From: Roseburia sp. CAG:10041_57
Lineage (GTDB): Bacteria; Bacillota; Clostridia; Lachnospirales; Lachnospiraceae
Reading direction: 5' to 3'
NCBI GenBank assembly: GCA_001916965.1
Contig: MNTL01000005.1
Coordinates: 1,063-65,062, forward strand
Length of the DNA stretch: 64,000 bases
Shown: positions 33,048 through 42,436 of the stretch, piece by piece
How the letters are laid out: each line of letters starts with the position of its first letter
Position numbering within the stretch: position 1 is the first letter of the stretch
Translations under genes and position numbers: made by a program
The notes under the pieces: generated by a model
Seen by the model: the letters and a program-made list of their open reading frames with translations, nothing else
Databases searched by the model: none
What the model was told of the DNA's origin: nothing

Positions 33048-34169
33048 ATGGCAAATATTCTGGATTATCTGGAGTGGAGGGGAGATATCAGTTTAAGCGA
33101 AGACCCGTTTAATGCAGTTGATAATCTGGTTCTTTCGTGGATGGCATATGTTAATCTGGATGAGATTATGCCAAATGGGATTTATAATCAGGCGATTACA
33201 ATAGAAGAAGCTATCAAACGTTTCTTTGCAAAATACAATCTGGAAGAGAAGCTGAAGGAGGCTTCCCTGACCAGAACATCAGCGCTTTTGTTTGCTCGTC
33301 TGGCAGATTGTCCGAGATTTGGACAGATGAAGATCATAAACTATGTGAATCATATCAGTGAAGAGTTACAGAAGCAATTCAGCGCTATGACCATAGAAAT
33401 AGATGAGGATACGAGATATATTGCCTTTCGCGGCACCGATGATACTATCGTGGGCTGGCGGGAGGATTTTAATATGGGGCTGATGGCCAATGTGCCTTCC
33501 CAGTTAGAAGCAGTGGAATATGTGGAACAGACAGCGTTAGAAGGAAATCATAAGCTGATTCTTGGCGGACACTCCAAGGGCGGTAATCTTGCTGTATATG
33601 CAGCATTTCGCTGCGATAAGACAATTCAGGATCGTATTATTCAGGTGTATAACAATGATGGACCAGGCTTTCAGAAGGAGATTCTGGACAGCCCTGAATA
33701 TCAGGCTATGCTGCCAAGAATTAGAACCATTGTGCCAGAATCTTCCATAGTCGGTATGCTGCTTGGACATGAAGAAGAATATGATATTGTCAAGAGCTCT
33801 CAGAAAGGTATCATGCAGCATGACGCGGGGACCTGGGAAGTGAAGAGGAACAATTTTGTATATCTGGATTCTGTGTCCAATGCCAGCAGATTCCTGGACC
33901 GTTCTTTAAAAGAGTGGGTGGAGTCACTGGATGAGGAACGCCGACAGATTTTTGTTGACAGTCTGTTTGCAGTTCTGGATGCACCGGGTGCCAAGACTAC
34001 AGTGGAACTGAACGCAATGGGAATGAAAGGTTTGACCAGCGCCTGGAAAGCGGTAAGCAACATGGATGCAGAGGTAAAACATAATCTGTGGCTGATTATC
34101 CGCTCTCTTTTCAAGATTATGAGCCAGAATAGAAAAACCGCAATCAGGAAAGAACACAGTGATAAATGA
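33048..34169 (+). CDS. Mbeg1-like (DUF2974) alpha/beta hydrolase
   Basis: A 373-aa cytoplasmic protein of the DUF2974/Mbeg1-like family: start MANILDYLEWRGDISLSEDPFNAVDNLVLSWMAY-type, then a lipase-like region with the nucleophile elbow GGHSKGGNLAVYAA and an acidic residue in NNDGPGF. It is presumably a serine esterase or lipase, but no substrate is known for the family. GGAGGTGCGAGC precedes the ATG. Its last four bases (ATGA) overlap the AraC-type gene that follows, so the two are probably co-expressed. Confidence 0.88.
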   Translation: MANILDYLEWRGDISLSEDPFNAVDNLVLSWMAYVNLDEIMPNGIYNQAITIEEAIKRFFAKYNLEEKLKEASLTRTSALLFARLADCPRFGQMKIINYVNHISEELQKQFSAMTIEIDEDTRYIAFRGTDDTIVGWREDFNMGLMANVPSQLEAVEYVEQTALEGNHKLILGGHSKGGNLAVYAAFRCDKTIQDRIIQVYNNDGPGFQKEILDSPEYQAMLPRIRTIVPESSIVGMLLGHEEEYDIVKSSQKGIMQHDAGTWEVKRNNFVYLDSVSNASRFLDRSLKEWVESLDEERRQIFVDSLFAVLDAPGAKTTVELNAMGMKGLTSAWKAVSNMDAEVKHNLWLIIRSLFKIMSQNRKTAIRKEHSDK

Positions 34170-35131
34170 AGGCAGAATTATTAGAACAGTTGCGTAAGAT
34201 AACACCGGAAGAACAGGAAATATTAAATGGCAGAAAGCAGATTAATGAGGCAATCTATGTGCAGTCAGAGGGACATGTTTTTGACAGCAGGAAGCTTCTG
34301 GATGCGACCAAACTGATTACGGTCAGACCGCATACCCGTTTTGTGCACTTTCCCAAGCATACCCATAATTATGTGGAAGTGATCTATATGTGTTCGGGAC
34401 AGACAAGACATCTGATTAACGAAGAAGAAGTGATTCTCCGACAGGGGGAATTACTGTTTCTGAGTCAGAAGGCAACGCAGGAGATTGATGCAGCAGGAGA
34501 AAATGACATAGGTGTCAACTTTATCATTCTTCCAGAGTTCTTTGATAAATCGCTGCAAATGATGGGAGAAGAACAGAATCCATTGCGTGATTTTATCATT
34601 GGCTGTCTGCGTGGTGAGGGAGATAATGATATTGGATATCTGCATTTTAAAGTCGCAGATGTGCTGCCGGTGCAGAATCTGGTAGAGAATTTGATCTGGA
34701 CACTGATGCACAATCAGCCTAATAAAAGAAGTATTAATCAGGTCACTATGGGGCTTTTATTCCTGCAGCTGCTCAATCACACAGATAAGGTCGTAACGGG
34801 TAATGGACAGACAGAAGAGGATGTGGTACTGAGCATTCTTCGTTTCGTGGAAGAACATTACAGAGATGGAGAACTGACGGAGCTTGCCCAGAGTCTTCAT
34901 TACGATCTGTACTGGCTGAGCCGCATGATTAAGAAGAGAACAGGTAAGACATATACAGAGCTGATACAGCAGAAGCGTATGCAGCAGGCAGCGTTTCTGC
35001 TTAGGAGTACAGATATGCCCGTATCTGAGGTAGGCAATGCAGTTGGATATGACAATTTAAGCTACTTTCATAAGATATTCAGAAAGCAGTATGCTATGTC
35101 TCCAAAGAAATACAGAAGCAATTTAATATAA
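34166..35131 (+). CDS. AraC-family regulator with N-terminal cupin
   Basis: A 321-aa transcription factor. Residues about 50-120 form a cupin sugar-binding fold (HFPKHTHNYVEVIYMCSGQTRHLINEEEV region). Residues about 220-318 carry the double helix-turn-helix of AraC proteins, ending GYDNLSYFHKIFRKQYAMSPKKYR. It starts by ATGA overlap with the Mbeg1-like gene. A terminator separates it from rhaB, but it is the nearest regulator to the rhamnose genes and a plausible activator of them. That link is inferred from position only. Confidence 0.9.
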   Translation: MKAELLEQLRKITPEEQEILNGRKQINEAIYVQSEGHVFDSRKLLDATKLITVRPHTRFVHFPKHTHNYVEVIYMCSGQTRHLINEEEVILRQGELLFLSQKATQEIDAAGENDIGVNFIILPEFFDKSLQMMGEEQNPLRDFIIGCLRGEGDNDIGYLHFKVADVLPVQNLVENLIWTLMHNQPNKRSINQVTMGLLFLQLLNHTDKVVTGNGQTEEDVVLSILRFVEEHYRDGELTELAQSLHYDLYWLSRMIKKRTGKTYTELIQQKRMQQAAFLLRSTDMPVSEVGNAVGYDNLSYFHKIFRKQYAMSPKKYRSNLI

Positions 35132-35138
35132 TGCAAAT

Positions 35139-35174
35139 AAGGACACTTTTTTTCACAAATGGGTGTCTTTTTTT
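35139..35174 (+). terminator. Terminator between the AraC gene and rhaB
   Basis: AAGGACAC (35139-35146) pairs with GTGTCTTT (35163-35170), with one G-T pair, followed by a run of T to 35174. Confidence 0.75.
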
Positions 35175-35242
35175 GTACACAAAATTTGTATATGATGTAG
35201 TTAATGAAACAGTTAGTAAGATTGTTTGGGGGTTATAAAACT

Positions 35243-36646
35243 ATGACAGAGTATTATCTGGGGATTGACATCGGAGCGTCCAGCGGAAGACATATTCTGG
35301 CTCATATGGAAGATGGAAGGATGGTGTTGGAGGAGATACACCGCTTCCCGAATGGTATGAGCCGCAAGGATGGAGAGCTGTGCTGGGACACCGAGGCATT
35401 ATTTCACGAAATTAAAACAGGTATGAAGAAATGTGCCGAATTGGGTAAAATTCCTGTAAGCGTGGGAATTGATACCTGGGCAGTAGACTTTGTCCTGCTG
35501 GATGAGGCAGATCAGGTCATTGGAAATACCGTAGGATATCGTGACAGCAGAACGCAGGGAATGGATGATAAGGTATATGAGACAATCTCATTACAGGATC
35601 TTTATCACAGAACCGGTATTCAGAAGCAGATGTTCAACAGTATCTATCAGCTGATGGCAATTAAGGAAAAGAAACCACAGGAACTGGAAAAGGCAAAGAC
35701 CTTTTTGATGATTCCAGATTATTTTCATTTCCTGTTATGTGGACGCAAGTGTGTAGAATATACCAATTCTACCACAACACAGTTAGTCAGCCCGATTACC
35801 AAAACCTGGGACATGGAGTTGATAGAAGCTTTGGGATATCCTAAGGATATTTTCCCGGAAATCAAGATGGCAGGCACTGTACTTGGAGAGCTGACAGCAG
35901 AGATTGCTGCGGAAGTAGGATACACATGTAAGGTAGTGCTTCCAGCAACCCATGACACCGGTTCTGCAGTACTGGCAGTTCCGTCTAATGCACCGGAGAC
36001 AATGTATATCAGTTCCGGTACATGGTCACTTATGGGAGTAGAACGTAAGGAAGCAGACTGTACAGATCAGAGCATGGCATGCAATTTTACAAATGAGGGC
36101 GGTTATGATTATCGTTTCCGCTATCTGAAGAACATTATGGGGCTATGGATGATTCAGTCTCTGAAGAAGGAAATCAATGATGCATATTCTTTCGCACAGT
36201 TGTGTGAAATGGCATCGAAAGAAGAGATTGCATCGATTGTTGACTGTAATGATGATGTGTTCCTGGCACCGGAGAGCATGACAGAGGCTGTAAAGGAATT
36301 TTGCAGAGAAACAAAACAGCAGGTTCCGGAGACAACAGCGCAGCTGGCAGCAGTAATTTATAACAGTCTTGCAGTATGCTATAAGGATACAGTAAAGGAG
36401 ATTGAACAACTGACAGGCGTGTCATATGAATGCATCCACGTAGTAGGCGGTGGAGCAAATGCACAGTATTTGAATGAACTGACAGCGAAGCAGACAGGCA
36501 GGACAGTCTATGCAGGACCTACAGAGGCAACAGCCATTGGTAATCTGACAGTTCAGATGCTGGCAACGGGAAAGCTTTCAGATCTGACACAGGCAAGAAA
36601 GACAATATTTGATTCATTTGATATAAAAACATATCAACCAGTATAA
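35243..36646 (+). CDS. rhaB: Rhamnulokinase
   Basis: FGGY-family sugar kinase that phosphorylates L-rhamnulose at C-1. The start at 35243 (MTEYYLGIDIGASSGRH) places the ATP-binding phosphate-1 motif (GIDIGASSGRH) at the N-terminus as usual; GGGGG at about 35228-35232 serves as ribosome-binding site. The mid-domain WAVDFVLLD, HDTGSAVLAVP and ISSGTWSLMG motifs, and the C-terminal HVVGGGANAQYLNELTAKQTGR, match RhaB. Length 467 aa. It heads rhaB-rhaA-rhaD, which together turn rhamnose into dihydroxyacetone phosphate and lactaldehyde. Confidence 0.95.
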   Translation: MTEYYLGIDIGASSGRHILAHMEDGRMVLEEIHRFPNGMSRKDGELCWDTEALFHEIKTGMKKCAELGKIPVSVGIDTWAVDFVLLDEADQVIGNTVGYRDSRTQGMDDKVYETISLQDLYHRTGIQKQMFNSIYQLMAIKEKKPQELEKAKTFLMIPDYFHFLLCGRKCVEYTNSTTTQLVSPITKTWDMELIEALGYPKDIFPEIKMAGTVLGELTAEIAAEVGYTCKVVLPATHDTGSAVLAVPSNAPETMYISSGTWSLMGVERKEADCTDQSMACNFTNEGGYDYRFRYLKNIMGLWMIQSLKKEINDAYSFAQLCEMASKEEIASIVDCNDDVFLAPESMTEAVKEFCRETKQQVPETTAQLAAVIYNSLAVCYKDTVKEIEQLTGVSYECIHVVGGGANAQYLNELTAKQTGRTVYAGPTEATAIGNLTVQMLATGKLSDLTQARKTIFDSFDIKTYQPV

Positions 36647-36662
36647 AACAGGAGGAAAGAAC

Positions 36663-37916
36663 ATGACACAGAAAGAAAGATATCAGGCAGCAAAAGAAAT
36701 GTATGCTGCGATCGGAGTAGACACAGATGCTGCAATTGCAAAATTAAAGACAATTCCAGTATCCTTACATTGCTGGCAGGGTGATGATGTAACAGGATTT
36801 GACCATGATGGTCCTCTGACAGGCGGTATTCAGACAACCGGTAATTATCCCGGCAAGGCAAGAACACCGGAAGAACTGATGGCAGATATTGATATGGTAA
36901 TCAAGTGCACACCAGGTTTAAAGAAATTGAATCTGCACGCAAGTTATGCTATCTTTGAAGATGGTGAGTTTGTTGACAGAGATAAGATCGAGCCTAAGCA
37001 CTTTGCTAAATGGGTGGCTTTTGCAAAAGAAAGAAATATGGGAATTGACTTTAACCCTACATTCTTCTCACATCCTAATGTAAAGGATGGTCTGACCTTA
37101 TCAAGTCCGGATGAGAATGTGAGAAAGTTCTGGATCGAGCATGGCAAGGCTTGTATCCGTATTTCACAGTATTTCGCAGAAGAGACAGGAATCCCCTGTG
37201 TTATGAACATCTGGACAGGTGATGGCAGCAAGGATATTCCAGCAGATCGTCTCGGACCCAGAGAGCTTTATAAAGATTCTATCGAGCAGATCATTGCAGA
37301 GCCTCATGATCCCAAGATGGTGAAGCCCTGCGTAGAATCCAAGGTATTTGGTATTGGTGTAGAATCCTATACAGTAGGTTCTGCTGAATTTGCATTGAGC
37401 TTTGCAGCAACACATGAAGGCGTACTTCCTCTGATGGACAATGGACATTATCATCCAACAGAAGTTGTATCTGACAAGATTCCTGCATTACTGGCTTTCT
37501 TCCCTGAGATTGCATTACATATCACACGTCCTGTACGTTGGGATTCAGACCATGTTGTTCTTTTCGATGATGAGACAAAAGAAATGGCAAAAGAAATTGT
37601 CCGCTGCAATGCAATTGACCGTGTCAATATGGCACTGGATTATTTTGATGCAAGTATTAACCGTATCTCTGCATGGACTGTTGGTTTCAGAAGCTGGCAG
37701 AAAGCGTTGCTATCAGCAATGTGTATGCCTGCTGATTCATTGAAGAAATTACAGGATAAGGCAGACTGGACAGAATTAATGGTCCGCTTTGAAGAACTGA
37801 AGGTATATCCATTTGGTGATGTATGGGAAGAGTACTGTGCACAGTGTGGTACATCAGAACGTGGCTGGTTCGATGAGATTAAGGAATACGAGAAAGAAGT
37901 TTTATCCAAAAGATAA
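36663..37916 (+). CDS. rhaA: L-rhamnose isomerase
   Basis: Converts L-rhamnose to L-rhamnulose using Mn2+. The 417-aa length is normal. Family motifs are visible: SLHCWQGDDVTGFD near the start, FNPTFFSHP, MNIWTGDGSKD, and the metal-site region MDNGHYHPTEVVSDKI with HITRPVRWDSDHV. AGGAGGAAAGAAC precedes the ATG, 16 bases after rhaB. Confidence 0.97.
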   Translation: MTQKERYQAAKEMYAAIGVDTDAAIAKLKTIPVSLHCWQGDDVTGFDHDGPLTGGIQTTGNYPGKARTPEELMADIDMVIKCTPGLKKLNLHASYAIFEDGEFVDRDKIEPKHFAKWVAFAKERNMGIDFNPTFFSHPNVKDGLTLSSPDENVRKFWIEHGKACIRISQYFAEETGIPCVMNIWTGDGSKDIPADRLGPRELYKDSIEQIIAEPHDPKMVKPCVESKVFGIGVESYTVGSAEFALSFAATHEGVLPLMDNGHYHPTEVVSDKIPALLAFFPEIALHITRPVRWDSDHVVLFDDETKEMAKEIVRCNAIDRVNMALDYFDASINRISAWTVGFRSWQKALLSAMCMPADSLKKLQDKADWTELMVRFEELKVYPFGDVWEEYCAQCGTSERGWFDEIKEYEKEVLSKR

Positions 37917-37949
37917 ATTTAGGATATAAGGAAAGGCAAGGATATAGCG

Positions 37950-38037
37950 TGAAAAGTCTATGAGATTTTTCACACACGAGATTTGTGTCTGCGCGCACTT
38001 GACACAAACTCGATATGCGCAAAGAGCGTGCGCAGAA
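37950..38037 (+). promoter_or_regulatory. Cluster of hairpins between rhaA and rhaD
   Basis: The 133-bp gap holds three potential stems. GTGAAAAGTC pairs with GATTTTTCAC (37950-37974, one G-T pair). CGAGATTTGTGTC pairs with GACACAAACTCG (37977-38013, one bulge). TGCGCGCAC pairs with GCGTGCGCA (about 37990-38037, with bulges). The last two compete for the same bases. No T-run follows, so this looks like an mRNA processing or regulatory leader for rhaD. The A+T background makes such G+C-rich palindromes stand out. Confidence 0.5.
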
Positions 38038-38049
38038 ATGAGGATTAAA

Positions 38050-38868
38050 ATGAAAGTATTAGATGCAGAATTTGTACAGGGATATATCCGTATGGCTAAC
38101 GATGGCTGGGAGCAAGGCTGGCATGAGAGAAATGGCGGCAATCTGACATATCGTATGAAGCCGGAAGAAGTAGAGATGGTAAAGGAGAACTTCCAGCCTA
38201 AGGAGTGGACACCTATTGGAACCAGCGTTCCAAAGCTTGCAGGTGAGTATTTCATTTCCACAGGCAGCGGTAAGTATTTCAGAAATGTTATCATCAAACC
38301 GGAAGATTCTTTTGCAATTATCGAGATTAATGATAAGGGCGAGAATTACAGAATCGTATGGGGACTTGTAAATGGTGGACGTCCTACCAGTGAATTACCT
38401 TCTCATCTGATGAATCATGAAGTGAAGCTGATTGCAACTGGTGGCAGGCACAGAGTCATTTATCATGCACATCCTGCAAATGTAATTGCCATGACATTCG
38501 TACTTCCTCTGGAGGACAAGGTATTCACAAGAGAATTATGGGAAATGGCTACAGAGTGTCCTGTTGTATTCCCTGATGGTGTAGGAGTAGTTCCCTGGAT
38601 GGTACCTGGTGGAAGAGATATTGCAGTAGCAACCAGTGAATTGATGAAGAAATATGATGTTGCAATCTGGGCACATCACGGTGTATTTGTATCAGGAGAA
38701 GACTTTGATCTGACATTTGGCCTGATGCACACTGTAGAGAAGTCTGCTGAGATCTTCGTAAAGGTTCGTTCTATGGCTCCTTATAAATTACAGACCATTA
38801 CATCAGACGACTTTAGAAATCTTGCAAAAGACTTCAAGGTTACATTACCTGAGCAGTTTTTAGATTAA
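38050..38868 (+). CDS. rhaD: Rhamnulose-1-phosphate aldolase
   Basis: Class II zinc aldolase that cleaves L-rhamnulose 1-phosphate into dihydroxyacetone phosphate and L-lactaldehyde. The ATG at 38050 has GAGGAT a few bases upstream and gives a 272-aa product of normal length; the upstream in-frame ATG (37960) runs through the hairpin region and adds an unconserved cysteine-rich stretch. HERNGGNLTYRM binds phosphate, YHAHPAN and WAHHGVF supply zinc-binding histidines, and a Glu near SELPSH acts in catalysis. A terminator follows, ending the rha unit. Confidence 0.95.
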   Translation: MKVLDAEFVQGYIRMANDGWEQGWHERNGGNLTYRMKPEEVEMVKENFQPKEWTPIGTSVPKLAGEYFISTGSGKYFRNVIIKPEDSFAIIEINDKGENYRIVWGLVNGGRPTSELPSHLMNHEVKLIATGGRHRVIYHAHPANVIAMTFVLPLEDKVFTRELWEMATECPVVFPDGVGVVPWMVPGGRDIAVATSELMKKYDVAIWAHHGVFVSGEDFDLTFGLMHTVEKSAEIFVKVRSMAPYKLQTITSDDFRNLAKDFKVTLPEQFLD

Positions 38869-38881
38869 TTAAGTACTGTTT

Positions 38882-38912
38882 AAAGGGACGAGGTAAAACT
38901 TGTCCCTTTTTT
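38882..38912 (+). terminator. Terminator after rhaD
   Basis: AAAGGGAC (38882-38889) pairs with GTCCCTTT (38902-38909), extended by AG/CT inside, followed by a T-run. Confidence 0.85.
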
Positions 38913-38927
38913 GCGTATAGTGGGAGG

Positions 38928-38956
38928 TTGTCTTTTCAAAAAGGATAAGGTATGCT
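38928..38956 (+). promoter_or_regulatory. Promoter of the YesM-type kinase gene
   Basis: TTGTCT (38928-38933), a 17-base spacer and TATGCT (38951-38956) precede the kinase ATG by 33 bases. AAGGTGG (38976-38982) is the ribosome-binding site. Confidence 0.55.
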
Positions 38957-38989
38957 AGAAGATAGCTTGGCAGTGAAGGTGGATTGATC

Positions 38990-40801
38990 ATGAAGAAAAA
39001 CAAGAGTAGAGAACCATTCAAGTTTCTAAAAAATGCAAATATCAGAACACAGCTTTACAGCATCTATATTCTGGCAGTGTTTATCCCTGTCTTATTGATC
39101 GGTACTTTTCTGATTATCAATACAGGTAATCTATTGACCAGTTACCATAGAGATCTTCTGGAATCTGACAATCTGCGTGTAAAGACAATTCTGTTCGAGA
39201 TTACGACACAGGTCTATAACATCTCAGAAGAAGTGTCCTTTGACAGCAATGTACAAAGTATACTGACCAGAAAATATCCATCCAGGGATGCACAGGTTAA
39301 AGTCATCAACAGTACTTCAACATCGCTGGATAATTATATGTACAACTATTCTGAGATAGATCAGATAGAGATATATTCAGATAATCCGTATATGATGGAG
39401 TATAAGCAGTATCATCCTGTAACGCAGGCAATTGCAGAGGAGGACTGGTATCAGAAGGCGGTAGAGCAGTCCAGCGTATTCTGGGTGGAAATGGTGAGCT
39501 ATGATAAATATAATAACGAATACTGGAATCTGTGTCTGGTTCGTAAGATTCCTCTTGTAAACTCAGACTATCATGCGGTATTGGTCATTAGAGTTAGTGA
39601 CAACTACCTGAATACGAGAGTAAGCAGTCAGGAATATCAGATGTGTGCATCGGTAGATGAGGGACGCATTTTTTATGCTACATCAAAAGACGATTACGGA
39701 CAGCAGCAAGTTGTGGACATAGATTATGATGAGAATTATTTCAGATATGCGGGCAGTCTCAAGCTCCATAATAAGACCTGCTTTGTGGACGTATCTACAC
39801 TGCATTTGTATCAGTCTGATTCCAGAATCTATATCTGTACGTTGAATGATAAATCCTACGATAATATCAAAAATATTATCTATATCTGCATGGCGATCAT
39901 TGCAGTGGCTATTGTAATTCCTGCGATACTGATTTATTTCTTTACAGGGTATTTTACAGGGCGTGTATTGACCCTGCGGCAGGTGATGCACCAGGCAAGT
40001 AATGAGGATTATGATTTTGAAGAAGTAGTGCAGGGTAATGATGAGCTTTCGGAGGCGTTTGCTGACCTGGAGATCATGGTGCAGAACATCAAGCAGAAGG
40101 ATGAGCAGATGTATGAAGCGCAGATCAATGAGAAAGAACTGGTCAATGAACAGCAGAAGATGGAATTCAAGATGCTGGCAAGTCAGATCAATCCACATTT
40201 CCTTTATAATACGCTGGAATCTATACGTATGAAGGCATTTACCGTGGGAGACCGGGAAGTGGCAAATGCCATCAAACTTCTGGGTAAATCCATGCGTTAC
40301 GTATTGGAAAATAATGGAACAACTTTTACAGCTCTTAAAAATGAACTGAATCACATTGAGACTTATATCATGATTCAGAAAATGCGTTTTGGTGATAAAT
40401 TCAATTATGAATTATGCGTAGATGACGACATCGATACAGAACAGTGCCGGATATTACCGCTTTTACTGCAGCCTATTGTAGAGAATGCTCTTGTGCATGG
40501 ACTGGAAGAGAAAGAGGAGGGCGGTATGATCACGCTGCAGGTGGAGAGATGTGGTGGCAGCGAGGATATCAGGATTACGATATCAGATAATGGCTGCGGC
40601 ATGGATGAAGCTACGCTTGCCCAGCTTCGCAGAGATATTGAAGAGAAGAATCCTGAGAAGAAGGAGAGTATCGGGTTATACAATATTAATCAGAGAATCA
40701 AGCTGTGCTATGGTGAGCAGTACGGTATGGCAGTACAGTCAGAATTAGAGAAAGGAACAGCAGTCAGCATTACAATTTCCATGAAAACACAGCAATTTGT
40801 A
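38990..40801 (+). CDS. Sensor histidine kinase, YesM/LytS-type
   Basis: Membrane kinase of the HPK7 group. TM1 (about 22-45) and TM2 (about 296-320) enclose an extracellular Cache-like sensor. A HAMP domain follows (about 320-375). The His-kinase domain has the acceptor in QINPHFLYNTLE (His403 from this start). The ATPase domain has IVENALVHGLEE, SDNGCGMD and GLYNINQR. ATG at 38990 is used because AAGGTGG is 7 bases upstream. Such kinases pair with YesN-type AraC regulators; the only one here is at 46069-47643 on the opposite strand, beyond the ABC transporter. It probably senses the sugar bound outside and controls the importer genes. Confidence 0.92.
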
Positions 40802-40987
40802 TAGATTCTCATGTAAAAATTAGGGATGGGATAAAAAAAGTGCTGTAAATTTAATATATTTTTTATGGTATTTTAATACATCTTAAACTTATATAATAGG
40901 CTTGTAAACAATAGTGTGAAAGAAATACAGCAGTATTGTTACAGTTTATGATGGCAGTTGATACTGTCAGAAAGGCGGATGTATAAA

Positions 40988-42424
40988 ATGAAAAAGGAAA
41001 AGCTGGCGGATAAACTTTATATCGTACTGCGACTGCTGAGCATCGTATCAGTCGTATTACTGTTTATTCCATCACTTAACCCGGCAAGAATCAGCGAACT
41101 GATCTCCAAGACGGCATCGGCATTTACATGTGCGACTTCCTATGGGGCATTGAGTTCCAATTTTGCAAGAGCTCTGAGCAAGGGTTGGGTAGGAACGCTT
41201 ACACTGCAATGTACCTTTATCGGATGCTTATGTATTTTGATAGGTTTTGTGGCAGGGGGAGCAGGTTCCTGTATGTCACTTGGCAATAATAAAATGAGAA
41301 AAAGGGGTGCCTTAACAGCAACTGTTGGCGGTGTAGCCGCATTGATCGGATGCTTCCTTGTAAGATGGGCAGCAACAGATATTCAGGGCACACCAAAGCC
41401 AGGCAAGATCAAACCATTACAGCCATCCAGCATCTGGATATTCATAGCTGTATCAATAGCAATTCTGGTATTTGGACTGATTCTTCTGGTGTTGACACCG
41501 AAGGCAGAGAAAGAAGAGAAGTTCCATATGGATACCAAATATCAGTTGTTTCTTTTACTTCTTCCTTTCCTTGCATTGTGTTTCGCATTTGCGTATTTAC
41601 CTTTGCTTGGTTGGAGATATGCTTTCTTTGATTATAAATCAGGTGAAACTCTCACAAGAGATAATTTTGTTGGATTCAAATGGTTCGCTTATCTGTTCCA
41701 GAATCAGGCGACCAGGCAGGATTTGATCAGAGTTCTGAGAAATACACTTGCAATGAGTGGTCTTGGACTTGCAACAAGCTGGTGCGCTATGGCATTTGCT
41801 ATTTTCCTGTGTGAGATCAAGAATCTGAGATTTCGTAGAATCGTGCAGACATTTACAACGATTCCCAACTTTATCAGCTGGGTTCTTGTATATGCGGTTG
41901 CATTCGCAATTTTCTCAACAGATGGTTTTGTAAGTTCCCTATTGGTAAATAATGGAATCCTTGATTCTGGTGTCAATTTCCTGATGGATAATTCACATAT
42001 GTGGCTCAAGATGCTTGCCTGGGGCATGTGGAAAGGTCTGGGCTGGAGCGCAATTATCTATATTGCAGCAATCTCCGGTATTGACCAGCAGCTGTATGAG
42101 GCAGCAGAGATTGACGGCGCAGGCAGATTCCAGAAGATGTGGAATATTACAGTGCCAAGTCTGATGCCTACCTTCATGGTTCTGTTATTGATGGCGATTG
42201 CAGGTATTCTGAACAATGGTATGGATCAGTATCTTGTATTTGAGAATGCTTATAATACAGATACCATTACTGTCCTTGACCTGTATGTATATAAGCTGGG
42301 TATCAACAGCGGACGTGTTCCTCTGGCAACAGTAGTTGGTATGTTCAAATCCGTAATCAGTGTTGTGCTTTTATTCGGTGCTAACAAGATTTCAAAGCTT
42401 GTTCGTGGCGAGAGCATTATTTAG
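40988..42424 (+). CDS. Sugar ABC transporter permease (LplB-like) with extended N-terminus
   Basis: Inner-membrane subunit of a carbohydrate importer. AAAGGCGG (40971-40978) favours the ATG at 40988 over one at 40979 that touches the ribosome-binding site. Residues about 195-475 are a normal six-helix MalF/LplB-type permease with the EAA loop ATPase contact (YEAAEIDGAGRFQKMWNITVP). Residues 1-190 are extra: two or three further hydrophobic helices with several cysteines and a lysine/proline-rich loop, not part of the usual permease core. It forms a pair with the next gene. No ATPase gene is present, so a shared MsmX-like ATPase encoded elsewhere is expected. Confidence 0.9.
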   Translation: MKKEKLADKLYIVLRLLSIVSVVLLFIPSLNPARISELISKTASAFTCATSYGALSSNFARALSKGWVGTLTLQCTFIGCLCILIGFVAGGAGSCMSLGNNKMRKRGALTATVGGVAALIGCFLVRWAATDIQGTPKPGKIKPLQPSSIWIFIAVSIAILVFGLILLVLTPKAEKEEKFHMDTKYQLFLLLLPFLALCFAFAYLPLLGWRYAFFDYKSGETLTRDNFVGFKWFAYLFQNQATRQDLIRVLRNTLAMSGLGLATSWCAMAFAIFLCEIKNLRFRRIVQTFTTIPNFISWVLVYAVAFAIFSTDGFVSSLLVNNGILDSGVNFLMDNSHMWLKMLAWGMWKGLGWSAIIYIAAISGIDQQLYEAAEIDGAGRFQKMWNITVPSLMPTFMVLLLMAIAGILNNGMDQYLVFENAYNTDTITVLDLYVYKLGINSGRVPLATVVGMFKSVISVVLLFGANKISKLVRGESII

Positions 42425-42436
42425 GAGGTGATACAT

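Noticed and set aside
39683..40354. 223-codon frame antisense to the kinase gene
   Set aside because: Complementary shadow of the HAMP/kinase region; no ribosome-binding site or recognisable domain.
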